From the NCBI RefSeq assembly GCF_007858185.1, contig NZ_VFES01000002.1:310001-374000 (forward strand): 64,000 bases of DNA. Direction: 5' to 3'. Source of the stretch: Pseudomonas grimontii (GTDB taxonomy: Bacteria; Pseudomonadota; Gammaproteobacteria; Pseudomonadales; Pseudomonadaceae). Of this stretch, positions 8,773-17,072 are shown piece after piece. Within the stretch, counting starts at the first letter, position 1. Every line of letters starts with the position of its first letter. The position numbers and the translations under genes were made by a program. The notes beneath the pieces were generated by a model. It saw nothing but the letters and a program-made list of their open reading frames with translations. It did no database searches and was not told the origin of the DNA.

Positions 8773-9575
8773 AGTTGATTCTTGCCGAACCGTTCAAGAC
8801 GTTATGGGCCGGGCGTGACGCCTTCGCCGAAGTCGAGAAACTGCAAGGCCAGGTATTCCGTGAACTGGCGGCGCGTCGCACGCTGCGCACCGAGGTGGAT
8901 GGCCGCCCGTATTTCGTGAAAATCCACCGCGGCATCGGCTGGGCGGAAATCTTCAAGAACCTGATCACCGCCAAGCTGCCGGTGCTCGGCGCCGGCCTGG
9001 AATGGGATGCCATTCACCGCTTGCAGGAGATCGGCGTACCGACCATGACCGGCGTGGCCTTCGGCGAAAAGGGCAGCAACCCGGCGGACCAGCACTCGTT
9101 CATCATCACCGAAGAACTGGCGCCGACCGTCAGCCTTGAAGACCTCACCGTCAACTGGGTCGCCGAACCGCCCGCACCTGCATTGCGCCATGCGCTCACG
9201 GCCGAACTGGCGCGCATGGTCGGCGACATGCACCGGGGCGGCGTGAATCACCGCGACTGCTACCTGTGCCACTTCCTGCTGGACACGTCCAAACCGATCG
9301 ACGCACGCAACATCAAACTCTCGGTGATCGACCTGCATCGGGCGCAAATGCGTGCCCATCTGCCGCTGCGCTGGCGCGACAAGGACCTGTCCGCGCTGTA
9401 TTACTCGGCGCTGGAAATCGGCCTGACCCGGCGCGATAAACTGCGCTTCCTCAAGGGCTATTTCCGTCAGCCGCTGCGTCAGATCCTGGCCGAACAATCG
9501 GCGTCCCTGAGCCTGATGCAACGCAAGGCCGACAAGCTGTACGCCCGCAAGCAACGTTACGGGGATGCGATCTGA
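8769..9575 (+). CDS. waaP: LPS core heptose(I) kinase
   Basis: Phosphorylates heptose I of the inner core using ATP. In Pseudomonas aeruginosa WaaP is essential and needed for export of core-lipid A. The eukaryotic-kinase-like fold shows the ATP-anchoring lysine in YFVKIHRG and the catalytic HRDCY, whose aspartate is residue 163 by my count, matching the invariant Asp of the P. aeruginosa enzyme. The following VIDLHRAQ supplies the metal-binding aspartate. Length 268. It overlaps waaG by 4 bases and the next kinase gene by one. Confidence 0.95.
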   Translation: MKLILAEPFKTLWAGRDAFAEVEKLQGQVFRELAARRTLRTEVDGRPYFVKIHRGIGWAEIFKNLITAKLPVLGAGLEWDAIHRLQEIGVPTMTGVAFGEKGSNPADQHSFIITEELAPTVSLEDLTVNWVAEPPAPALRHALTAELARMVGDMHRGGVNHRDCYLCHFLLDTSKPIDARNIKLSVIDLHRAQMRAHLPLRWRDKDLSALYYSALEIGLTRRDKLRFLKGYFRQPLRQILAEQSASLSLMQRKADKLYARKQRYGDAI

Positions 9576-10309
9576 TGGCGGGTTGGAACCTGGAACCTGC
9601 CTACGCCGCCCTGGCGGATGATTTTGGAAGCCTCGAAGCAGTGTTTGCCCTGCAAGGTGAACGCCTGACCCGCGACCCGTTGTCGGAAGTGATCCGGGTG
9701 GAGCGTGACGGGGTCAACTATTACGTCAAGCGCTACACCGGCGCCGGCAAGGGCCTGCGGCGTTACCTGGGCAAGCCGCGGGTCAAGTCCGAATGGCAGA
9801 ACCTCAAGCGCTTCGCCAAGTGGGGCATTCCTACTGCCGACGTGGTGGCCTGGGGCCTGGAGCGTAGCGGCCTGGCCTACGATCGTGGCGCAATGATCAC
9901 CCGCGAGTTGCCGAGGACCGAAGACCTCTCGGTACTGGCCGAGCGTAAAGATGCGCGCCTGTGCGACCCAAAGTGGGTCAGCGCGGTCAGCCGCCAGCTC
10001 GCCGAATACACGCGCACCATGCACGATCATCGCTTTACCCATAACGACTTGAAGTGGCGCAACCTGCTGATCGACGACCAGGCCACCCTGTACCTGATCG
10101 ATTGCCCCAACGGCGATTTCTGGCGCGGTTTCTGGCTCAAGTACCGTATTACCAAGGACCTGGCCTGCCTGGACAAGGTGGCCAAGTATCACTTGTCGGC
10201 CACCCAGCGCCTGCGCTTCTACATGCAGTACCGTCAGTGTCGGCACCTGAGTGAATCGGACAAACGGCGGATTCGCCACGTAGTGAAGTTTTTCGAGGGA
10301 CGTGAATGA
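9575..10309 (+). CDS. wapP: LPS core kinase of the WaaP/InaA family (PA5008-like)
   Basis: A 244-residue kinase-fold protein with YYVKRYTG (ATP-binding lysine), a catalytic loop reading THNDLKWRNLL and a metal-binding LIDCPNGD. From gene order it corresponds to the kinase encoded directly after waaP in P. aeruginosa (PA5008), implicated in phosphorylating heptose II. The exact acceptor here is inferred. The ATG overlaps the waaP stop by one base and its stop overlaps the next gene by 4 bases, so it is surely co-translated with the core operon. Confidence 0.85.
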   Translation: MAGWNLEPAYAALADDFGSLEAVFALQGERLTRDPLSEVIRVERDGVNYYVKRYTGAGKGLRRYLGKPRVKSEWQNLKRFAKWGIPTADVVAWGLERSGLAYDRGAMITRELPRTEDLSVLAERKDARLCDPKWVSAVSRQLAEYTRTMHDHRFTHNDLKWRNLLIDDQATLYLIDCPNGDFWRGFWLKYRITKDLACLDKVAKYHLSATQRLRFYMQYRQCRHLSESDKRRIRHVVKFFEGRE

Positions 10310-11058
10310 GTGATTTCCTGGCGGCTGAAGATCGCGCCCTGCTGGAGCGCCACGGCCTTGCGACCTTCGACGCCCTGTGGGCCAAGCAACTGGACGCGGT
10401 GGACGAGCCGAACACCAGCCGTGTCGGCTGGAGCAGCGTGTTTCGCCTGGAGCTCGACGGCCACGGTTATTACCTCAAGCGCCAGAGCAACTACCTCACG
10501 CGCAGCTTGCACCGGCCGTTGGGCGAGCCAAGCTTTTCCCGCGAGTTCCGCAACATCAGCCGTTACCGCACGCTCGGGATCCCGGCGTTGCAGGCGGCGT
10601 TCTACGGCGAGCGCAAAGTCGCCGGTGAACACCGCGCGATGCTGCTGACCCGTGCCCTGGACGGCTGGAATGACCTGGATTCGCTGCTGGAGCAGTGGGC
10701 GCAACTGAGCGATGCCCAGCACCGTGCGATCCTGCTGGCCTGCGGCCTGTTGGCGCGCCGGTTGCACAGTGTCGGCCAGGTGCATGGCTGTTTTTATCCC
10801 AAGCATATTTTCCTGCAGGCCACCGGTGACGGCTACGCCGCGCAGTTGATCGACCTGGAGAAAACCCGCCCGCTGCTGTTCGGCTGGCGTGACCGGGTCA
10901 AGGACCTGGAGCCGTTGTTGCGCCGTGCGCCGCAGTGGTCGGACGCACAGGTGCGTCAACTGCTGGCGGCTTACCTCGATGAGCCGGAAGACAGCGCACT
11001 CGTCGCCACCTGGCTGCAACGCCTGACGAAGCGGCGTAGCCACAAGGAGAACCGTTGA
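10306..11058 (+). CDS. LPS kinase-like protein (PA5007-like)
   Basis: A 250-residue member of the lipopolysaccharide kinase (InaA) family. It keeps the N-lobe pattern with YYLKRQSNY (ATP-anchoring lysine) and a C-lobe with VHGCFYPKHIFL and LIDLEKTR. The catalytic loop has GCFYPKH where WaaP has HRDCY, so the catalytic aspartate is absent from its usual place; it may be a divergent or non-catalytic paralogue. Starts at an ATGA overlap with the previous gene and ends in a TGATG overlap with the next. It is the third consecutive kinase-fold gene of the operon. Confidence 0.82.
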   Translation: MSDFLAAEDRALLERHGLATFDALWAKQLDAVDEPNTSRVGWSSVFRLELDGHGYYLKRQSNYLTRSLHRPLGEPSFSREFRNISRYRTLGIPALQAAFYGERKVAGEHRAMLLTRALDGWNDLDSLLEQWAQLSDAQHRAILLACGLLARRLHSVGQVHGCFYPKHIFLQATGDGYAAQLIDLEKTRPLLFGWRDRVKDLEPLLRRAPQWSDAQVRQLLAAYLDEPEDSALVATWLQRLTKRRSHKENR

Positions 11059-12500
11059 TGCGTTTGTCCGAGTTGAAGAACGCCGGCCGCACGCCGAGCC
11101 TGCCCCTCAGCATCGACCTGGCGGATGCCGCCGGCCCTGGCCAACTGCAACTGCTGAGCCTGTTGCGGGTGTTGCCGGGCGAGCGTTACGTGGGCGCGGC
11201 GGTATGGCGCGGGCGTCCGGTGCTGGCCAAATTATTAGTGGGCGGCAAGGCCGCGCGGCATTTCCAGCGTGAACTCAGCGGTGTACGCCTGCTGGCCGAG
11301 CAAGGCCTCACCACCCCGTTGTTGCTCGCCGATGGCTTGCAGGAAGGCGAGGGCGGCTGGCTGCTGTTCGAGTTTATCGAAGGTGCCGAGAGCCTGGCCG
11401 ATGCCTGGCAGGCCGTCGAAGCCCTGCCGCCGCTGGCCGACGAGCAAACTGCTGTGCTGGCCGAGGCGCTGGGTGCGATTGCCCAAATGCACAGCAAAGG
11501 GTTGTGGCAGGAAGACCTGCACCTGGACAACCTGCTGCGCCAGGACGGCAAGCTGTACTTGATCGATGGCGCCGGCATTCGCGTCGAAGAGGCCGGCAAG
11601 CCACTGTCGCGCAACCGCGTGCTGGAAAACCTCGGGGTGTTTTTCGCCCAGTTGCCGAAAAACCTCGAGCCGTTTACCGAAGAACTGCTGGTGTACTACC
11701 TGCTGGGCAACGGCGAGCACGCTTTGCCCCTGGAAGCCCTGGAAAAGCAGGTGCGCAAGGTCAGCGCCTGGCGCCTGAAGGATTTTTTGAACAAGGTGGG
11801 TCGCGACTGCACGCTGTTCAGCGTGGTGCGTGGCGCCTTTGCCTTGCGCGCGATTCGTCGTGAAGAAGAGTCCGCGATGCTGCCGGTGCTGGCGCGGGTG
11901 GATGCGTTGCTCGACCAGGGCCACCTGTATAAGACCGGTGGTGCAGCCAGTGTGGCCAAGGTCGACGTGGACGGCCGGCCGCTGGTGATCAAGCGCTACA
12001 ACATCAAGGGCTTTGCCCATTGGCTCAAGCGCTTCTGGCGCCCGAGCCGCGCCTGGCATTCCTGGCGCGAAGGCAATCGCCTGGCCTTCCTCGGCATCGC
12101 CACGCCCAAGCCGCTGGCTGTACTGGAAAAGCGCTTTTTTTGGCTGCGCAGCCGCGCTTACCTGGTCACCGAATACTTGCCGGGCCCGGACATCATCGAG
12201 CGTTTCGCGCCCTATATCGAACACGGTGACGCGCCGGAAGATGAACTGCTGGCGCTGGACCATTTGTTTGCCGAGCTGATTCGCGAGCGCATCAGCCATG
12301 GCGATTTCAAAGGCCATAACCTGTTCTGGGATAAGGATCGTTGGTCGCTGATCGACCTCGACGCGATGTGCCAACACAGCTCCGCCGCCAGCTTCGCCCC
12401 GGCGTATGCCAGGGACCGTGCGCGGTTTATGCGAAATTGGCCTGAGAGTAGTGCGTTGTATCAGGTGATTGATCAGCGTTTGCCGAAGCAACCGACTTGA
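11058..12500 (+). CDS. Large two-domain LPS kinase-like protein (PA5006-like)
   Basis: A 480-residue protein that looks like two kinase-fold halves in tandem. The first half has LWQEDLHLDNLL and YLIDGAGI, the second has LVIKRYNIKG, ISHGDFKGHNLFW and LIDLDAMCQ, so the C-terminal half has an intact catalytic loop and metal-binding aspartate. I place the start at the ATG at 11058, overlapping the upstream TGA, with AAGGAGA 8 bases before it. Its acceptor is unknown; phosphorylation or related modification of core heptose is the family expectation. It is the last gene of the operon, followed by inverted repeats. Confidence 0.82.
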   Translation: MRLSELKNAGRTPSLPLSIDLADAAGPGQLQLLSLLRVLPGERYVGAAVWRGRPVLAKLLVGGKAARHFQRELSGVRLLAEQGLTTPLLLADGLQEGEGGWLLFEFIEGAESLADAWQAVEALPPLADEQTAVLAEALGAIAQMHSKGLWQEDLHLDNLLRQDGKLYLIDGAGIRVEEAGKPLSRNRVLENLGVFFAQLPKNLEPFTEELLVYYLLGNGEHALPLEALEKQVRKVSAWRLKDFLNKVGRDCTLFSVVRGAFALRAIRREEESAMLPVLARVDALLDQGHLYKTGGAASVAKVDVDGRPLVIKRYNIKGFAHWLKRFWRPSRAWHSWREGNRLAFLGIATPKPLAVLEKRFFWLRSRAYLVTEYLPGPDIIERFAPYIEHGDAPEDELLALDHLFAELIRERISHGDFKGHNLFWDKDRWSLIDLDAMCQHSSAASFAPAYARDRARFMRNWPESSALYQVIDQRLPKQPT

Positions 12501-12530
12501 TCGTTCCCACGCAGGGTGCACGATCAAGAG

Positions 12531-12548
12531 CTGTTGCCTGAGCAACAG
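12531..12548. promoter_or_regulatory. Perfect palindrome, candidate activator site or weak terminator
   Basis: CTGTTGC-CTGA-GCAACAG lies 30 bases after the kinase stop and about 105 bp upstream of the -12 element of the sigma-54 promoter. That distance is typical of an upstream activating sequence for a sigma-54 enhancer-binding protein. It lacks a T-run, which argues against a terminator. A second, longer-spaced repeat, TTGATCGT (12497-12504) with ACGATCAA (12520-12527), lies just before it. Confidence 0.4.
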
Positions 12549-12629
12549 TTATCGGACAGTTGTTGGCCCAGAACGACAGCCCGCCTTAACCCGAAAACGT
12601 TATCCCCTTGATTTTATGTAATAAAAATC

Positions 12630-12646
12630 CTGGCACGGGCTCTGCA
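12630..12646 (+). promoter_or_regulatory. Sigma-54 (RpoN) promoter of the ABC transporter operon
   Basis: CTGGCACGGGCTCTGCA has the -24 GG and -12 GC with the required 10 bases between them and differs from the consensus YTGGCACG-N4-TTGCW at one position only. The start would fall near 12657, leaving a leader of about 34 bases that includes a GGAG before the ATG at 12691. An AT-rich stretch just upstream (12605-12628) could take an IHF bend. Confidence 0.7.
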
Positions 12647-12690
12647 ATACCTTCTGGTGAACCCTTTCACCGGTCGCAGCGGAGCCCTGT

Positions 12691-13677
12691 ATGCCTTCCA
12701 GCTTTTCCTCGTTTTCCCGTTTGATCTGCCTTGGCGCCGCTCTGTTGTTGGGTCATGCCGTCAATGCCCTGGCCGCCGAGGGCGATGATGCCGTGCCGTC
12801 CCTGGCCGGCAAGCGCATTGCGGTGAGCATGACCGGCACCAGTCACTATTTCGATATCAAGGCGTTCCAGGCCCAGGTCGATGAGATCAAGCGCCTGGGC
12901 GGCACGCCGATCACCCTCGATGCCGGGCGTAACGACAAGAACCTGGTGACCCAGCTGCAAACCGTGGTCACCCAGAAACCCGACGCCGTGATCCAGACCC
13001 TCGGCACCCTCAGCGTGATCGACCCCTGGCTCAAGCGCATCAGCAAGGCCGGCATCCCGCTGTTCACCATCGATGCGCCGTCGCAATACAGCCTCAACAA
13101 CACCACCTCCGACAACGTCGCCACCGGCAAGGCGTTGGCCGATCAATTGATCAAGGACGCCGGCGGCAAAGGCAAGATCCTGGTGTTCAACGGTTTCTAC
13201 GGCGTGCCGGTGTGTGCGATCCGTTATGACCAGTTGAAGCTGGCGCTCAAGGACCATCCCCAGCTGGAAATCATCCAGCCAGAGCTGCGCGATGTGATCC
13301 CAAATACTGTGCAGGACGCTTATTCCCAAGTGTCGGCGCTGCTCAACAAATACCCGGCGGGCAGCGTCTCGGCGATCTGGTCGGCATGGGATATTCCGCA
13401 GTTGGGCGCGAGCAAGGCGCTGATCGATGCCAAGCGCACCGAGATCAAGACTTACGGCGTCGATGGCACGCCGGAAGTGCTGGCGCTGCTCGGCCAGGCG
13501 AATTCGCCGGTGGGGGCGGTGGTGGCTCAGCAACCGGCGTTGATCGGCAAGACCGCCGTGCAGAACGTGGCGCGCTACCTGGCCGGGCAACGTGACCTGC
13601 CCAAGGAAACCCATGTGGCCACGCTGCTGACCACTGCCGGCAACCTGGCGCAGGTTCAGCAACTGCGGGGTGACTGA
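12691..13677 (+). CDS. Sugar ABC transporter periplasmic substrate-binding protein (CUT2 type)
   Basis: A 328-residue periplasmic binding protein of the ribose/galactose type (Peripla_BP_4-like), with a signal peptide ending ALA|AE near residue 29. The mature start KRIAVSMTGTSHYFDIKAF and the LDAGRNDKNLVTQLQ segment fit the family, in which the protein closes around a monosaccharide. It is followed without gaps by an ATPase and two permeases, giving a complete importer. I cannot name the substrate from sequence. The GGAG site and position behind a sigma-54 promoter suggest regulated expression. The cassette interrupts an otherwise conserved LPS gene order and may be a later insertion. Confidence 0.85.
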   Translation: MPSSFSSFSRLICLGAALLLGHAVNALAAEGDDAVPSLAGKRIAVSMTGTSHYFDIKAFQAQVDEIKRLGGTPITLDAGRNDKNLVTQLQTVVTQKPDAVIQTLGTLSVIDPWLKRISKAGIPLFTIDAPSQYSLNNTTSDNVATGKALADQLIKDAGGKGKILVFNGFYGVPVCAIRYDQLKLALKDHPQLEIIQPELRDVIPNTVQDAYSQVSALLNKYPAGSVSAIWSAWDIPQLGASKALIDAKRTEIKTYGVDGTPEVLALLGQANSPVGAVVAQQPALIGKTAVQNVARYLAGQRDLPKETHVATLLTTAGNLAQVQQLRGD

Positions 13678-15200
13678 TGGCGGCATTGCACCTGCAACAC
13701 CTGCATAAACGCTTTGGCGCCACCCTGGCGCTGGATGGCGCGAGCCTTAAGGTCGAGCGCGGCAGCATCCACGGCCTGGTCGGGGAGAACGGTGCGGGCA
13801 AGTCGACCTTGATCAAGATCCTGGCCGGCATCCACAAGGCGGACGCGGGGCAGGTGAGTATCGACGGTCAGTCCTACGCCGCGTTGTCACCGCGCCAGGT
13901 GGATGCGCTGGGTGTGCAGTTTATCCATCAGGAGCGCCTGTTGCCCGCCAGTTTTACCGTGGGCGAGGCGCTGTTTTTCGGGCACGAATTGCGGCGCGGG
14001 CCCTTTGTGGATCGACGCCGGCAGCAACGTGAAGCCACGCGCTTGCTGGCGGAATATTTTGATCTGCAATTGCCCGCCGGCGCGTTGGTGAGTGAACTCA
14101 GCAGTGCCGAACGCCAGGTGCTGCAAATCACTCGGGCGCTGATTCGTCAGCCCAAGATCCTGGTGTTCGACGAGCCCAGCGTGGCGCTGGTCAAGCGCGA
14201 AGTCGACCAGTTGCTGCGCATCGTCAAACGCCTGCGCGACCAGGGGTTATCCATCCTGTACATCTCCCATTATCTGCAGGAAGTCGACAGCCTCTGCGAT
14301 GAAGTCACGGTGCTGCGCAATGGCCGGGACGTGGCGGTGGTGCAGCCACGGCATACGTCCAGTGCCGAGATTGCGCGGCTGATGGTTAACCGCGAAGTGC
14401 AGGAGATGTACCCCAAGGCCAAGGTTGCACTGGGGGCGCCGTTGTTGCAGGTGCGCGGGTTGAGCCTGGCGCGGCGCTATCGGCAGATCGACCTGGACGT
14501 GCGGCGCGGAGAAATCGTCGGCCTGACCGGGCTGGTCGGCTCGGGAGCCAAGGAATTGTTCAAGACACTCTTCGGTGTCGAGCGTGCCGACAGCGGCAGT
14601 GTGCATCTGGACGGGCGTTTACTGCGCCTGCGTTCGCCGGGCCAGGCGATTGCCGAGGGCATTGCGCTGGTGCCGGAAGAGCGGCGCAGCCAGGGGATTT
14701 CGCCAGTGCTTTCGGTGCTGGAAAACCTCACGCTGGCCGGGCTCGGGAGGTTCAGCCGCTGGGGCTTGTTAAGCCGCCGCAAGGAGCAGGTGGAAAGCCT
14801 GCGCTTGATCGATGAACTGGCGATCAAGACGCCTGGGCCCCAAGCGGCCGTCAGCCAGCTCAGTGGCGGCAACCAGCAGAAGGTCGCCCTGGGAAAATGG
14901 CTGAGCCGCCGCTCGGCGGTGTACCTGCTGGACGAGCCCTGTGTGGGGGTGGATGTGGGGGCCAAGGTGGAGATCTACCGCTTGATCGGGCGCTTGGTGG
15001 AAGAGGGCGCGGCGGTGCTGGTGTTGTCTTCGGATTTGCCGGAGTTGTTGGGGATCAGTGACCGAATCCTGGTGCTGCATCGCGGTGAGATTGCCGGTGA
15101 GTTCCGGGCGGGCGAGGCCGACAGCGACCGGTTGCTGGCGTGTGCCACCGGCGCGGTGCCGGCCGCCGCTGCGCAGGCGCGGGAGGTCGAGCATGCTTGA
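13677..15200 (+). CDS. Sugar ABC transporter ATP-binding protein, double-domain RbsA type
   Basis: A 507-residue ATPase with two fused nucleotide-binding domains, as in RbsA and MglA. Domain 1 has the Walker A GENGAGKST (about residues 36-44), a divergent signature LSSAERQ and the Walker B ILVFDEPSVAL. Domain 2 has the degenerate Walker A GSGAKELFKT normal for this family, a canonical LSGGNQQKV and LLDEPCVGVDVG. It powers sugar import from the cytoplasmic side of the membrane permeases. The ATG overlaps the stop of the binding-protein gene by one base. The unusual domain-1 signature is worth noting but probably tolerated. Confidence 0.88.
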   Translation: MAALHLQHLHKRFGATLALDGASLKVERGSIHGLVGENGAGKSTLIKILAGIHKADAGQVSIDGQSYAALSPRQVDALGVQFIHQERLLPASFTVGEALFFGHELRRGPFVDRRRQQREATRLLAEYFDLQLPAGALVSELSSAERQVLQITRALIRQPKILVFDEPSVALVKREVDQLLRIVKRLRDQGLSILYISHYLQEVDSLCDEVTVLRNGRDVAVVQPRHTSSAEIARLMVNREVQEMYPKAKVALGAPLLQVRGLSLARRYRQIDLDVRRGEIVGLTGLVGSGAKELFKTLFGVERADSGSVHLDGRLLRLRSPGQAIAEGIALVPEERRSQGISPVLSVLENLTLAGLGRFSRWGLLSRRKEQVESLRLIDELAIKTPGPQAAVSQLSGGNQQKVALGKWLSRRSAVYLLDEPCVGVDVGAKVEIYRLIGRLVEEGAAVLVLSSDLPELLGISDRILVLHRGEIAGEFRAGEADSDRLLACATGAVPAAAAQAREVEHA

Positions 15201-16143
15201 AGTAATACTGCGCCGAGGTTCGGTGGGGGTGTTTGTGGCGATCCTGCTGGGGTTTGCCGTGGCTGCGCCGAACTTTTTGTCAGTGGGCAATCTGGCCAAT
15301 GTGTTCAGCCAGTCGGCGATTCTCGGCGTGCTGGCCTTCGGGCTCACCTGCGTGATTATCGGCGGCGGCTCGAACGTAGTGGCCGGAGGACTGGATTTGT
15401 CGCTGGCGGCCAACCTGGGGTTGTGCGCGGCGGTGTTCAGCCGTCTCAATAATGCTGGCCTGGATCTCTGGTTGACGGTGCTGCTGACCCTGGGCTGCGG
15501 CCTGGCGGTTGGCTTGCTCAATGGGCTGGCCGTGGTGGTGCTGCGTTTGCCGCCGTTGCTGGCGACCCTGGCGAGCATGAACGTGCTGGCCGGGCTGGAG
15601 TTGGTGCTGACGGAAAATACGGTGGTCTCCACGGACTCGCCGTTACTGGACCTGCTCAGTGGTGGCGCCTGGTTGGGCGTACCGGCCCTGGCCTGGGTGT
15701 TGCTGCTTACGGCGGCGGGGCTGACGATGCTGATCCAGCATTCGGCCTATGGGCTGCGCCTGCATGCGGTGGGCGAATATCCCCAGGCGGCCGAAGCGGC
15801 TGGCATTGGCGTGCCCGTCTACGTGCTGTCGAGCTATGTGCTGTCCGGTCTGTGCGCCGCCGTAGCTGCGTTGTGTTCGGCTGCGTTCTTCAGCGGCAGT
15901 ACCACCGGCTCCGGCGATATGCTGCTGTCGGTGGTAGCGATCGCCTTCCTCGGAGTGGTGTTTTCCCGCAGGCTGGTGGCGAGCATTCCGGGGACTTTGC
16001 TGGCGGCGCTGTTGATCGGTTTTTTGATCAATGGTTTTCAGCTGCTTAACCTCTCCAGCTTCTGGGTCAATGGTGTGCAGGGCGTGTTGATCTTGCTGGT
16101 CGTGGCGGCGTCCAGTGCATTGAGTCGAGGGGCGACGGCATGA
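15193..16143 (+). CDS. Sugar ABC transporter permease (RbsC-like), first
   Basis: Integral membrane permease of the ribose-type family, 316 residues, rich in hydrophobic segments. The family hallmark GGGSNVVAGGLDLSLAANLG near residue 55 replaces the usual GGIDLSVG, and a second conserved segment, VAIAFLGVVFSRRLVASIPGT, lies towards the C-terminus. I start it at the ATG at 15193, overlapping the ATPase gene by 8 bases, because upstream in-frame codons lie inside that gene. With the next gene it would form a heterodimeric channel. Confidence 0.85.
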   Translation: MLEVILRRGSVGVFVAILLGFAVAAPNFLSVGNLANVFSQSAILGVLAFGLTCVIIGGGSNVVAGGLDLSLAANLGLCAAVFSRLNNAGLDLWLTVLLTLGCGLAVGLLNGLAVVVLRLPPLLATLASMNVLAGLELVLTENTVVSTDSPLLDLLSGGAWLGVPALAWVLLLTAAGLTMLIQHSAYGLRLHAVGEYPQAAEAAGIGVPVYVLSSYVLSGLCAAVAALCSAAFFSGSTTGSGDMLLSVVAIAFLGVVFSRRLVASIPGTLLAALLIGFLINGFQLLNLSSFWVNGVQGVLILLVVAASSALSRGATA

Positions 16144-17066
16144 ACGCACGCGCATTATTACCGCTGACATTGCCACTGGTGTTCACGCTGATTGTCGTGG
16201 TGTTTGCGCTGCAAGCGCCGGGTTTCCTCAGTGCAGGCAACCTGCAAAGCCTGGTGTTGAACAACTTCGTGCTGCTGGCGATTGTCGCCATCGGCATGAC
16301 CTATTCGGTAGCGGCCGGTGGTATCGACCTGTCGGTGGGCACGGCGCTGGACTTCGCCAGTTTCAGCTTTGTGATTCTGCTCAACGGCGGTCATGGCTGG
16401 GCGGTGGCGGCCGCGGGTGCGCTGGCGGCGGCGCTGCTGGTGGGGTTGGTCAATGCCGGTCTGATTGCCGGGCTGCGGATCAGCCCGTTCCTGGCCACCC
16501 TGGGCACCTTGTTTATCGGCACCAGCGCCCAGCAACTGCTTTCGGACGGCGGCCAGCCTATCTATATCGGCCAAGGCTTGAAGCCTGAGGTCACGGGGCT
16601 GACACCGCTGCTGATCGTATTGGGGCTGGCGCTGTTCTACGGCCTGGCCCTGGCGCGCGGGCGCCTGGGCCGCGAGTTGCTGGCCCAGGGCACGCAGCCG
16701 CTGCTGGCGTATTACTCGGGGTTGTCGGTGCGGCGCATCGTCAGCGTCGTGGCCCTGGCTACCGCCCTGGCCTGTGGGGTGGCGGGCGTGTTGCTCAGCT
16801 CGACAGTCAGCGCCTATGTGCCGCTGTCGGGTAACGCGTTTTTGCTCAATGCGATTGGCGCGGTATTTATCGGCACCACCTTGAGTCGGCAGGGTCGGGC
16901 GAATATTCCGGGGACGCTGCTGGGCGTGTTGTTTATCAACGTGATCGCCAACGGCCTGTTGCTGATCGGCTGGAATTTCTACTGGCAGCAGGTGGCGACT
17001 GGGGTGCTGATCTTTATCGTGTTGAGCTTCAGTTTTGCCAGCCGGCGAATGTTGGAGCGCAACTAG
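16140..17066 (+). CDS. Sugar ABC transporter permease (RbsC-like), second
   Basis: A 308-residue membrane permease that overlaps the previous permease gene by 4 bases. It carries the family motif AAGGIDLSVGTALDFASF near residue 59 and the conserved GAVFIGTTLSRQGRANIPGT near the C-terminus, with about nine hydrophobic segments. Two distinct permeases rather than one homodimer is a known variant of CUT2 importers. Only 6 bases separate its stop from the stop of the convergent lipoprotein gene, and I see no terminator there. Confidence 0.85.
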   Translation: MNARALLPLTLPLVFTLIVVVFALQAPGFLSAGNLQSLVLNNFVLLAIVAIGMTYSVAAGGIDLSVGTALDFASFSFVILLNGGHGWAVAAAGALAAALLVGLVNAGLIAGLRISPFLATLGTLFIGTSAQQLLSDGGQPIYIGQGLKPEVTGLTPLLIVLGLALFYGLALARGRLGRELLAQGTQPLLAYYSGLSVRRIVSVVALATALACGVAGVLLSSTVSAYVPLSGNAFLLNAIGAVFIGTTLSRQGRANIPGTLLGVLFINVIANGLLLIGWNFYWQQVATGVLIFIVLSFSFASRRMLERN

Positions 17067-17072
17067 CCGGCG

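Noticed and set aside
12497..12527. Inverted repeat TTGATCGT / ACGATCAA after the last kinase gene as a terminator
   Set aside because: The 15-base loop and lack of a T-run make it a weak terminator; listed only as context of the palindrome that follows.
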